From contig JAGVPA010000025.1 in NCBI GenBank assembly GCA_020052445.1, positions 1 through 37,858 of the forward strand: 37,858 nt of DNA, in the 5' to 3' direction. The notes below the pieces were generated by a model. It did no database searches and was not told where the DNA came from. It saw nothing but the letters and a program-made list of their open reading frames with translations. How positions within the stretch are numbered: position 1 is the first letter of the stretch; every line of letters begins with the position of its first letter. The DNA comes from a bacterium. Its GTDB lineage: Bacteria > Patescibacteriota > Patescibacteriia > UBA9934 > GWF2-40-263. Both the position numbers and the translations under genes were made by a program. Shown piece by piece: positions 22,600-31,300 of this stretch.

Positions 22600-23110
22600 A
22601 CCAAAAAAAACGGACGGCCTCTATTTCGAGAACCGCCCAGACACGATGGACTAAACTCCGCAGCCGAAGCGCGAAGTTAATGAAAGAATCATCGGCGCCT
22701 CGATGGGTGCCGAAAGGAGAACGGGCCAACAGGCCGGTCAGGAACCGACTCGCTGGCTCGAGCTCGAAGCAGGACCTCTCTGAATCCACGACCGTGGTCG
22801 GAATCTTCCAGATTAGCCGACCAACTTTGTCGTCTTGTCTGCCCTTCGAACGTTCGGGACAGGAGACGGGGTCAGGCCGAACCGGAGTTTTGCAACCACC
22901 GTAGCCACAGACGTAGGTGAGAAGAGTGAGATCAGAGATAGACATAGGTGACCCCGTCCCAAAACCGTCGACTGAACTGTCGAAGCGGAGGGTCACTGAC
23001 AGCAGACCGAATCTGCTCCGGATTACTCTAAGGTTCTTTGTGTGCTCAAGGGTTCTGATAACGGGAACGCAAAGCACCTGCTACTCATCTCTCTGCCCTA
23101 CCATGCCTTT
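22600..23110. other. GC-rich noncoding stretch with many hairpins, unassigned
   Basis: About 510 bases hold no gene I can support. There are strong local hairpins: GGCGCC..GGTGCC near 22708, GGCC/GGCC near 22725, CCAC/GTGG near 22787, and GTGCT..AGCAC near 23042-23077. GACGGGGTCA (22865-22874) is inverted as TGACCCCGTC (22949-22958), and a TGCCCTTCGAACGTTCGGGA repeat sits at 22841. A minus-strand terminator ends it at 22603-22638. It could be a structured RNA transcribed leftward, or a pile of palindromic repeats. It does not match RNase P RNA, tmRNA or SRP RNA as far as I can see. Confidence 0.4.
22603..22638 (-). terminator. minus-strand terminator without an assigned gene
   Basis: On the minus strand GGGCGGTTCTC pairs imperfectly with GAGGCCGTCC (plus 22612-22638) and is followed by T8 (plus 22603-22610). 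No coding gene upstream on this strand is convincing. Confidence 0.55.
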
Positions 23111-23150
23111 TTAACAGATGTGAGAGATTAAACAAGGGTTGGTTGTGGAT

Positions 23151-23187
23151 AAAAAAAGACCGTTCACTTCGCGAGGGAAGCGACGGC
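23151..23187 (-). terminator. terminator of the PQ-loop gene
   Basis: On the minus strand CCGT-CGCTTC pairs with GAAGTG-ACGG (plus 23160-23187) and is followed by T7 (plus 23151-23157), about 20 bases after the stop codon. Confidence 0.65.
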
Positions 23188-23205
23188 GACGTGGCAAAAT
23201 ATGGT

Positions 23206-23502
23206 TTAGTAACAAACCATCTGTCCTACGATCACGCAAGAAAAAAAGATCGAAGGAATTTGCGACATAAAAAGTGGTGCACTGTTGATCTCATATTTGG
23301 CGTGAACAAACCACGCCACGCTGGCCAGACCGGCAGAAATGAACATCCAACCACTCAGACCGGCCGTGGAATGAGAGTGATAGTTCAACGAAATCTGCAT
23401 CGGCATGCCAACGAAAACCACAGCAAGCTGTAGAAGACCGCCGATTGCGCCAGCGGGGTGCTTGGAAAACCGGGCGATGAAAGAAGCGATAAATTTTTTC
23501 AC
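23206..23502 (-). CDS. PQ-loop / SemiSWEET-like three-helix membrane protein
   Basis: The 98-residue protein has three membrane helices (about 17-33, 43-62, 70-95). It has the half-repeat layout of PQ-loop and SemiSWEET transporters: VFVGMPMQI in helix 1 followed by NYHSHSTAGLSGWMF before helix 2. SemiSWEETs work as dimers moving small sugars or other small solutes; the substrate here is unknown. I choose GTG at 23502 because GGAGG lies 5 bases upstream; an upstream ATG at 23553 has no SD and lies next to the promoter. GC-rich, single gene, with its own consensus promoter and terminator. Confidence 0.7.
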   Translation of the reverse strand: MKKFIASFIARFSKHPAGAIGGLLQLAVVFVGMPMQISLNYHSHSTAGLSGWMFISAGLASVAWFVHAKYEINSAPLFMSQIPSIFFSCVIVGQMVCY

Positions 23503-23556
23503 GTGTTCCTCCGAAGCAGGCACGGGTGGTAATTTTTGTGCCTTGTAGAACAAAAT

Positions 23557-23585
23557 ATAATACCACTTTTTTGCCCTTTTGTCAA
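23557..23585 (-). promoter_or_regulatory. consensus sigma70 promoter of the PQ-loop gene
   Basis: Minus strand TTGACA (plus 23580-23585), a 17-nt spacer and TATTAT (plus 23557-23562). The leader of about 48 nt contains a GGCAC/GTGCC hairpin before the SD. Confidence 0.82.
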
Positions 23586-23642
23586 GCCCTGCACCTTAAA
23601 TTTTTGTAAAAATATTAAGGTTTTTAATAAAAAACTGTCATT

Positions 23643-23680
23643 CCTCACCCCCAGCACCCCTCTCCTAAAAGGAGAGGGGT
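23643..23680. repeat. CCTCACCCC-hairpin repeat, left copy flanking hicB
   Basis: CCTCACCCCCAGCACC is followed by the perfect hairpin CCCCTCTCC/GGAGAGGGG (23657-23665, 23671-23679). An inverted copy of the whole unit lies at 24100-24136, on the other side of hicB. Confidence 0.7.
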
Positions 23681-23703
23681 TTGAATCGATTATGTAAAAT
23701 AAA

Positions 23704-23737
23704 AACACAGGAACAAATGGCCATTCGCTCCTGTGTT
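23704..23737 (-). terminator. intrinsic terminator of the hicB transcript
   Basis: AACACAGGA (23704-23712) and TCCTGTGTT (23729-23737) with an inner AATGGCCATT palindrome form one long hairpin. On the minus strand it is followed by a TTTTTATTTT tract. Confidence 0.85.
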
Positions 23738-23753
23738 AAAAAAATCTTATGAA

Positions 23754-23850
23754 CTATAATTCCAAAAACTCATCAATCTCTATTCGAACGTCATTCAACA
23801 ATTTACGAACTAAGCCGATACCGATTTCTTTATAAACCCTTTTATTAAAT
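23754..23850 (-). pseudogene. hicA toxin C-terminal relic
   Basis: In a different frame from hicB and overlapping its end, the minus strand reads YKEIGIGLVRKLLNDVRIEI then DEFLEL and a stop at 23754. This resembles the C-terminus of HicA toxins (a KEI..G.L..IL...GIS.EEFLEL pattern). The double-stranded-RNA-binding-like N-terminal part with the catalytic His is absent. A deletion joining hicB to the end of hicA would explain it. The match is short, so confidence is moderate. Confidence 0.45.
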
Positions 23851-24049
23851 TCGGTTCCTCCTTGGCACACAAAAAAATGGCTTCTTTTATATTTACCAAG
23901 CAATCCTCTATGGTTTTGCCTTGACTGTAACAACCTTGAAAAGCCGAACACTCGACCCAATAACCACCGGATTCATTATCTTCGTGAACAATAACCGGAT
24001 AGGTCATGACTGAACGAAGAAAAGTTTTATTTTTAACTTGTTTTTTCAT
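23810..24049 (-). CDS. hicB: HicB-like antitoxin domain protein, probably C-terminally truncated
   Basis: This 79-residue protein has the HicB/UPF0150 core: MTYPVIVHEDNESGGYWVEC, AFQGCYSQGKTIEDCLVNIK, EAIFL. HicB antitoxins neutralise the HicA mRNA interferase. The normal ending is replaced by a short unrelated tail (EEPNLIKGFIKKSVSA), and a hicA-like remnant follows in another frame. The start is ATG at 24049 or, matching family starts better, the internal ATG at 24007; neither has a good SD. The gene is bracketed by inverted repeat copies at 23643-23680 and 24100-24136. Confidence 0.7.
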   Translation of the reverse strand: MKKQVKNKTFLRSVMTYPVIVHEDNESGGYWVECSAFQGCYSQGKTIEDCLVNIKEAIFLCAKEEPNLIKGFIKKSVSA

Positions 24050-24099
24050 ACAATTTCAACTTAACAAAAAAACACCGTTTGTCCAAAAAACCACCCAAA

Positions 24100-24205
24100 C
24101 CTCTCTCCTGCTAGGAGAGGGGTGCCTGGGGTGAGGACCACCGGTCAAAACCCAAAATCCTGCCAAATCCCCTCCCCCTTCGCCCGTGGCGAGCTACGGC
24201 GGGAC
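24100..24205. repeat. right repeat copy flanking hicB plus a further palindromic unit
   Basis: CCTCTCTCCTGCTAGGAGAG (24100-24119) with GGGTGCCTGGGGTGAGGAC is the inverted partner of 23643-23680. At 24170-24205 a CCCCTTCGCCCGTGGCGAGC unit with CGGCGGGAC follows, related to 1168 and 25289. The 375 bases 24050-24424 hold no gene, only these repeats and the promoter/leader of the next gene. Confidence 0.65.
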
Positions 24206-24273
24206 AAGAAAATCCCATTAATCCCAGTCCGACTTATCCACAGAAACCCCAAAAAACAAGCAAAAAACCACTC

Positions 24274-24308
24274 TTGACTTGACAACTTAGCAAAAATATG
24301 GTGAGAAT
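24274..24308 (+). promoter_or_regulatory. promoter of the Asp-rich lipoprotein gene
   Basis: Two overlapping -35 boxes (TTGACT 24274-24279, TTGACA 24279-24284) pair with TATGGT (24297-24302, 17 nt) or GAGAAT (24303-24308, 18 nt). The leader of about 115 nt has a GCGTC/GACGC hairpin (24340-24359) and GGATCC-containing symmetry before the SD. Confidence 0.65.
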
Positions 24309-24424
24309 GGATTAGAGAGGGGCCCAAATGGGTGGTCCCGCGTCAACTTGAGTCGACGCATCTGAGGTCCATGTCGGGCCAACCCACACTCTGCTTAGAT
24401 CCTTCACTGGATCCAGGTGAAACC

Positions 24425-25102
24425 ATGAACGCGAACTTCTTCGCCTTTCTGGTGCTCGCCCTGTTCGCAGGGTGTGGCAATCCGACCGAGACCGAAACCC
24501 CCGACACCGGCGTCGAAGCCGATGCGGACACCGATGCCGACGCTGACGGCGACACGGACGCGGACGTGGACACGATCACGATCACCTTCGAGGTGACAGT
24601 GCCCAACGCCCAAGACTGGTACGCAGTAGATCCGCCCAGTACAGACCCCGCGTACCTGTTCGTCGACGGAAAACAGAAGTCGACCGGCACGTACTACCAG
24701 GGTGAAACCTTCACCTTCGCTTTCGAAGGATCGAAGGACGATCACTTGGTTGAGTTCAACGGCGGTGGAATCACCTGCGCACCGTTCACGACCACGGACA
24801 CCACCGACGTGACATACACTGTTACCTGGGAGCCGGATCAGTGCCGATTCTACACGGCCGCTGGCACCTATGATGACGGTGAAGGCCACCAAGTGGAGGT
24901 CGGGTTCGGCTGGGACGACCTTGACGAAGATGGCAGAGACGAGGCCACCATCCTCTTCATGGATGACTGGGCCGTCACGGAAGGTGACTTCGTGCCTGAG
25001 GTTCCTGCCGGAGGAACCATCGATCTCGAGAGGACTCTCGAGGACATGACCTGGACAGGACCTACTGGAGCGGACGAACACCTCCATCTCGTCGATCGAT
25101 AG
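24425..25102 (+). CDS. GC-rich lipoprotein with Asp-Ala-Asp-Thr linker, unknown function
   Basis: The 225-residue protein starts with a lipoprotein signal (MNANFFAFLVLALFAGC, lipid Cys17). A short Thr/Glu stretch and an acidic linker of Asp, Ala, Thr and Gly (about 29-50) lead into a beta-rich globular domain of about 175 residues. Two cysteines (ITCAPF, PDQCRF) could form a disulfide. Linkers of this kind are typical of Myxococcota surface lipoproteins and match the linker in the M23/MopE protein at 14900-17212. The start is set by AGGTGA about 6 bases upstream. Single gene with promoter and double terminator. No family recognised; probably surface exposed. Confidence 0.75.
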   Translation: MNANFFAFLVLALFAGCGNPTETETPDTGVEADADTDADADGDTDADVDTITITFEVTVPNAQDWYAVDPPSTDPAYLFVDGKQKSTGTYYQGETFTFAFEGSKDDHLVEFNGGGITCAPFTTTDTTDVTYTVTWEPDQCRFYTAAGTYDDGEGHQVEVGFGWDDLDEDGRDEATILFMDDWAVTEGDFVPEVPAGGTIDLERTLEDMTWTGPTGADEHLHLVDR

Positions 25103-25124
25103 TCCAAGAGCCGACCCAAGACAT

Positions 25125-25160
25125 TCGACCTTGTGCGCTTCTCGTACTTGGTCGATTTTT
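25125..25160 (+). terminator. first terminator of the Asp-rich lipoprotein gene
   Basis: TCGACC (25125-25130) pairs with GGTCGA (25150-25155); inner GTGC/GTAC pairs extend the stem, and a T6 run follows. Confidence 0.75.
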
Positions 25161-25170
25161 TATACAAAAC

Positions 25171-25197
25171 CCGCCGGCTTATGCCGACGGATTTTTT
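25171..25197. terminator. second, probably bidirectional terminator
   Basis: CCGCCGGC (25171-25178) and GCCGACGG (25183-25190) pair around TTAT with one mismatch, followed by T7. On the minus strand the same hairpin is followed by GTTTTG and may end the giant gene transcript. Confidence 0.75.
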
Positions 25198-25288
25198 TAT
25201 TTAAATTTTCATGACCGACTGGTTAAGGGCGAGCGGCCTCTCACCCCTACGGTATAATAATCATATTAATCCTTTAATCACGGAAATC

Positions 25289-25325
25289 ATCCTCCTTCGT
25301 TCGTGGCGAACTTCGGAAGGACGTG
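25289..25325. repeat. CCTTCGTTCGTGGCGAAC repeat after the giant gene
   Basis: CCTCCTTCGTTCGTGGCGAA and CTTCGGAAGGACG form a palindromic unit close in sequence to the insert in front of tRNA-Arg (1166-1198) and to 24176-24205. Confidence 0.6.
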
Positions 25326-25340
25326 GTGGTTCAGATAAAC

Positions 25341-28300
25341 TTATTGTGTCGCCCAATCAACAATAATCACACCATCATAATTGATCCAGGGATTTGCTAT
25401 ATCACCAACTCTATCTTCTAGTGCATCTACGCACCAATTACTCGATGCTTCACTTGGACAATCTGTTGGGTTGCATTCTTCTCCATAACACCCTGTGCCT
25501 TCGCCAGTATCGGCATCTTCTGTTCCTGCATCACAATACCCCGTACACCACCCCCAATTGTCCTTCACGTGGACGCGGGGTTGATAGACGCATTTACCGG
25601 CGGCGTCTTCGGCAAAGCCGACGCCATTAATTGGATTTCCGGTACACGGTGAGTTGAGTAGACGGCCGGTGGCTTCGTCGGCCCATTGGCATTTTCCTTG
25701 ATCGGCGTCATCATCAAACAACATTTGGGCAAAATCTTGTGAACAGTAATAGTCGTGTTCAAAACTGAAGTAGGCGGTTTCGCAGGCGTCGGCGGTTAGG
25801 CCCCATTCGTCTGGATCTTGGGTAGCTCCGCCGCCGCAGATGGTGACATCCTCTTCTTCCAAACCACGACGATTTTTGTAATAACTGCTGGTGCTGCCGA
25901 CGTCGCCGGTTTGACTGTCAGGTGGCCAATTATAACCTGCGCTTTCCGTGATACGATCCCCATCACCCCAGTCGACAATTACGTTTCTGATTGGCATCTG
26001 GTTGGAATTGGCCCAAGCATAGAATTTAACTGCGGCATGGTAGTTACCATCGGAACCCAACAAGTCATCGCTATCAAAACCGTTGACACTGAATTTTCCT
26101 TGATTGAGCTCAAGACAATTACTGTCATAGCACTCACCAACCGAAGCGATAACCGGCGGAGTTGGCGTGCCACTATTGGGACCGGAACCATAAATATCGC
26201 CAGTGCCGGAAATATCGTCTGTACCGTCTGTAACTAAATCTGAATATGTCGCACTAAGACCAACCTGAACATAAGCACCATTGCTTGTAAGACCCGCGTC
26301 CCAATCATACTGCCAAACATCAAACACCTTGGCAAACCATTGCTGTAACAATTCCTTCACTGAATAAGCTGTTTCATTGGAACTAAGGCCCTGATCATCA
26401 AAACCGTCTTCGCTTATTCCACCTTGTGCTATGTCGGAAGAATCACCGGCTGTCCATTCTTCAAACGGAGCGGCCAGAACCGAGTAAGAACCACCGTTGG
26501 TTAATTCGTCGTCATCAACCGTTTGCCACTGTTGTTCTTTGGGGTAGTCGTAAGAATCGAGACAATCGTTTGGTGGCTTTATATAAAGACCCAGACTGTT
26601 TGAACCGCAAGAAGCTACCGGCAATGGCCAAGAATCAGCAAAATCCAACATTTCGCTTGGAGTATTTAATCCGAAATACTCCTTAAACAAAGCGCGACCG
26701 GCATTATCGGGGTCAGATTCAGAAGTGTAATCATAATTATCGGCAAAATGACTACCTGAATCGCCGGTGACTGATGTAAACAACGATGGTGCATCATTCC
26801 AAAGACGATTGGCCCAAGCTTTGTTGCCGTCTGTAATATTGGAAACTTCTGTTAGTTCATAACAACCGACGTAAGGAAAAAAGGAACCGAAAATTTCTGT
26901 TTGCGACGGAAGAATGCAAGATTGAGAAGTTGGGCAAAAAATACTATCTTCGTCGCAAGACCCATAAGTTATACTGCAACTTCCACCGCATTCAAAACCA
27001 GTACAACTACAATCATTGGAACTGATATCTAAACAATCCCCACTTGAATAACAAATTCCGCCAGTCTCTGAACACGAACCAATTTGACCCAAAATCGGCA
27101 AATAAGATACCCCGTAAGCGCCATGTTCTAAACCATCACCATAAGCATAAAAATAACCACTCGTGATTCCGGCGTTATCACCATCTCTGACAACATCTTG
27201 AACAGCTTCCGTTAAATTTGTACCAATTGTAGAATCCCCAACCGGCACGCCTCTTCTTACACAATCCATGAATTTAGTTTTAACAGAATAACCCTCCGCC
27301 CAATCCCAACCGGTATCTGCCGTTTGATAATTATATAAATCATAAGCCGTAATTACCGGCGTATCAAAGCGACTGATTTCACTGCCAAGACCGCCGTCAA
27401 TTTCATCAGCATAATCAGATGAACTGTAATATACACTCTCCAAACTTTCTAAATCATCGTTACATGAGGTATTAACATCGTCTCCTTCGATGTGATAACT
27501 ATCCAAAGGAATACAGAAATACGGGCAATCGAGTACATTATCTTCGAGGTAAGTACCATTGGCCTTGATGGTGGTATCGTCTGGATTTCCAGTGTTATCG
27601 TCATCATGGCAAATCGTGTGTTCACCGGGCCAGTCGATATCGTTTACATAATCTCCGCTACTTCTGTCCAATTCGTTAGTATAACCCTCAAAAGGGTACA
27701 TTGTTTGTGTTTGCGCATCGTCCGGATCCATATCTTGATTGCAAACACCCATTATAGCCACATAACCCCCGGGGCAATAAGCATTGTTTTGGCAATAATG
27801 TGTGGTGTCTTGTCCGTCTGCTCCACCGTACAGACTATAAAAACAACCGCCTCTTCCCGGTCGACCGGTTTCTCCATGAATTTGATTAGGATCACTAAAC
27901 GCACAAGCATAATCCATTTCTTCAACTCCACCTATTTCGTCAATCGTCACGCCGGTCGGATACAGGTCGGCGTACAAACCCAATTCTGTGCAATAATAGG
28001 ATTCTTCGTTTATACCAAAACCGGCATCGGTATCGTTGGCGTAGGCGTTACGTGAACCGATTAATTGGTCGCTTGGAAACCAGGTAAGACAAGCCGGATA
28101 ATCATTGGTATCTGAACCGAAAAGTTGGATGGAAGTATCGCGTTCAATGCAGTAACCGTCCCAACCGTACATTACGTCTTTACGAGTTAATTTTTGACAA
28201 ATACCGGTGCCTGGGTAGCCATCACTTACCAAAGCGCTCGGATTACAAGTTACATCGTCTTCACAAGAAGCGCCCGGAACATCACCGCCGACACAAACCC

Positions 28301-31300
28301 CTGACAAAACCAATTCAGTTGGCGTATTTAAAGGATAATAACGAACCGCCGCACTCTCACCATATTCGGCTTTATCGTAAGAGCAGAGACAGTCATTGTT
28401 TATTTCATAAGAACCGTCTGGCAATATGGTCGGAGCGCAAGTTGTAGCGTTGTTGAAACCGTAAACGTAAGTGTATGGCAAAGCGTCCAGGTATTTGTCC
28501 CTGGTGTAACATGTTTCATCGGTGGTTCCGTCATCGTCACTATCGCATGAATATGTAGCATAACGATCTGACAAGAAACCGGAAATTTCGCCGTAATTAT
28601 TAAGACTGTTGTCATCAAAAACATCGCCCAATTCATCCGGATCAATCCAGTTTTCCACCACCAAATAAGTAAACGGTGAGGAAATTTCCGGATAACCGCG
28701 ACAGGTTTTATCCTCGGCGTCATCTATTTCAAAAGCATTACCATCTATTCCAACCAAACACGAACTGTCGTAACAAGTACCGGTTTTGGCCAAAACACCC
28801 GGCACACAAGTAGCTCCTCCGGAACAAGAATGAGTTCCGGTTTGATCGCAAGTTTCCACAGAATTTGCCGTGCCGGTTGTGGTATCGGTGCAAACACCGT
28901 TTTTACAATCGTTGTAAGGAAGTGTGGTGCAGTCAAGATCAACACTGCAATAAGTTGCACCAGCCTCTTCGCAATAACCAATAATACACTCACCACCTTG
29001 GGAACACTCATTACTATCAGAACACGAGTTGCCTGAATCGGTGCAATAACCGGCCGTACAAGTATCCCCATTGTTGCCATTACAAGCCGAGGCAGTATAA
29101 ACCAAATGATAATTATTTAATTCAATGTCATAATTTTCAAGATCAGCCTGATTCAAATCAAGAACGTCCGTACAAACATAACCCTGAGCCGGAGGACAAT
29201 CAGCATCAACCGAGCATGAAACAACGGGATTTTCCAGGTAATACGGTATTTCCCCATCGCTATTGGTACAATAACCGCCCGACGAAAGATTCACTTGATC
29301 ATAATATTGAACCGGCAATTGCTCCGGAATGGCAAAACCGGAATAATCCATACCATACCAAGAAACATCGCGAGAGGTGTAACGTTCGGAATCCAAAACC
29401 GTCGGCACGTCCCTAGACCAACTGGCACAAGCGCCCTCATCGCTGGTAGTTGAGTAAGCATTACAAAGATTCACTCCCTGGCAAACATCCGTCCACTCGG
29501 CCGTACGTTCGTCCCAAGCGTCATAGGAATCCGAGCAAGCCAACCATTCGGCGCACTCACGGTCACGATAAACTTTAAGGACACGATTGGTGTCGTCTTC
29601 AAAAACATAACCGGCAAGATTAAAATCGTGGCGATCGTCTACAGCATCAACAATGCCATCATCATTTGAATCAAACACTGCTTCATCATTACCCACACTA
29701 CCATCGTTATCACTATCCAAATTCGCACAGATTCCTTCCACTTCATTGTTAGAAATACTATCCGTACCTAACTGACAATCCGTATCATAGACGCAAGCTG
29801 AGCCATAAAAAACCGTAGAAGTACCGGCTGAATTTGCCGGTCCCTCAACTGTACTCAAATTAGAAATTCCGCTGCCGGTACTGACAAAATAAGCGCAACG
29901 ATTGTAACAAACATTAATTGAATCGCCGGTCGTGGTGGTAAATTCTCCATTGTTTGGATCACTGCAAGAAACCGGGTCTTGGAACGAACGCGGATTTTCA
30001 CCAAAGAAAATGTCGGCGTGTTCGGAAATCAGGTAACTTGGTGAAGAAGAATAAGTTAATTCTTGATTCATGACATCGTCAAAAAGTACGCAACCTTCTT
30101 GCAAACTCACTTGGCCATTGCAACGATCAGTCGAGGTACTATTTTCTTCGTCGATGGTTTCGTTATCAAGATAGAAATAAGACGTACCTTCGAGATTTTC
30201 GTTTTCTTTGGTATCGAGTGGATCGATAAATTCCGTACAATAGTCGTAATTCGAACTGCAAGTACCGGCCCAACCGTCGTAATCATCATCGCCACTAAAC
30301 CAAAGACTGGATAAAGTGCCATTTTTTAAATAACTGCCGTTTGTGATAGTGCAAGTACCGAGGTCAGAAGAAGCACAGCCGGCATCGTTTGTACATGAAG
30401 TGGTATTATCGCTACAGATACCGGTGCCGTAGCAGAACTCGGTCGTACCGGTTCTAAACCAACCGTCATAAGAAACTGAATTTAAAGATACGCCGGACTT
30501 ATATTCGCAAGACTTATTGCCCGGGTCTTTAAAGTAATAATTTTCAGCTTTGGTTGTCACCCATTCGCCGCAGAATAATTCATTGTTGTTACAGAGAATA
30601 TCGTCATAAGAATCCGGCTGATTCAAAAGATAAGCCGATTCAAAACTCGTAACTAAAGAACCGTCGTCGCTGAAAGTCGGGAGTCCAACTTCTGTACAAC
30701 CCATATTGGCGGCCGAACAACTAAAGTTACCGTCATCGATAAGATAAGCCACTTCATCGGCCGGCACAAAAACCGTTTCTGGCCCAAGCGCCAAATGGAC
30801 AGCGAGCGGCGTTGGCAAAGTGCCGTCATAATCAAACTGACACTGATTGTGACCAGCGGTAATTGTGCACAATTCTTGACCGGTCAAAGTGCCATCGAGT
30901 GTGCAGGACGTAGCCGAAGCAACGGCGTCTTCCTCGGTATCATGAGCCGTGTAAGCAAAATTAGTATCGCCGTCGGTTGAGACAGGATTATAACAGGTGG
31001 CGTTGAAAATTTGAGCGTAAGTGGCGTCCGAATTTTGCGTAACATAGAAATCGTCGCAACCCACCGCCCCCTCGGAACAGATACTCGAGAATTGATAAAT
31101 ATTAAAGGTGCTATTATTTTGATCGGCGTATTCCTCGCAACCTAAATAATACTGTGCCGAAACCGCGCCTTCCGGAGTTTCGTCGCAAGTTGAAGGTGTG
31201 ACCCAAGAATTTTTTATCAAAGTCAAATTTTCCTCGGTCTGTTTGAGTTGAATATTATCGATGTAAAAAGTTTGGGCGCCGGCACTCAACGAATAAAAAC

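Noticed and set aside
22598-23077. 159-codon minus-strand reading frame
   Set aside because: It contains a translated palindromic repeat (CPERSKG-type), lacks an SD or domain, and its composition reads as noncoding.
22600-23110. RNase P RNA, tmRNA or SRP RNA
   Set aside because: I could not find the GAGGAAAGTC core of RNase P, a tmRNA tRNA-like end with tag frame, or the SRP GGAAG...AGCAG tetraloop region.
24330-24342. GGGTGGTCCCGCG resembles the T-box antiterminator motif GGGTGGNACCGCG
   Set aside because: Only about 25 nt separate it from the predicted transcription start, leaving no room for a T-box stem I, and the gene downstream is a lipoprotein.
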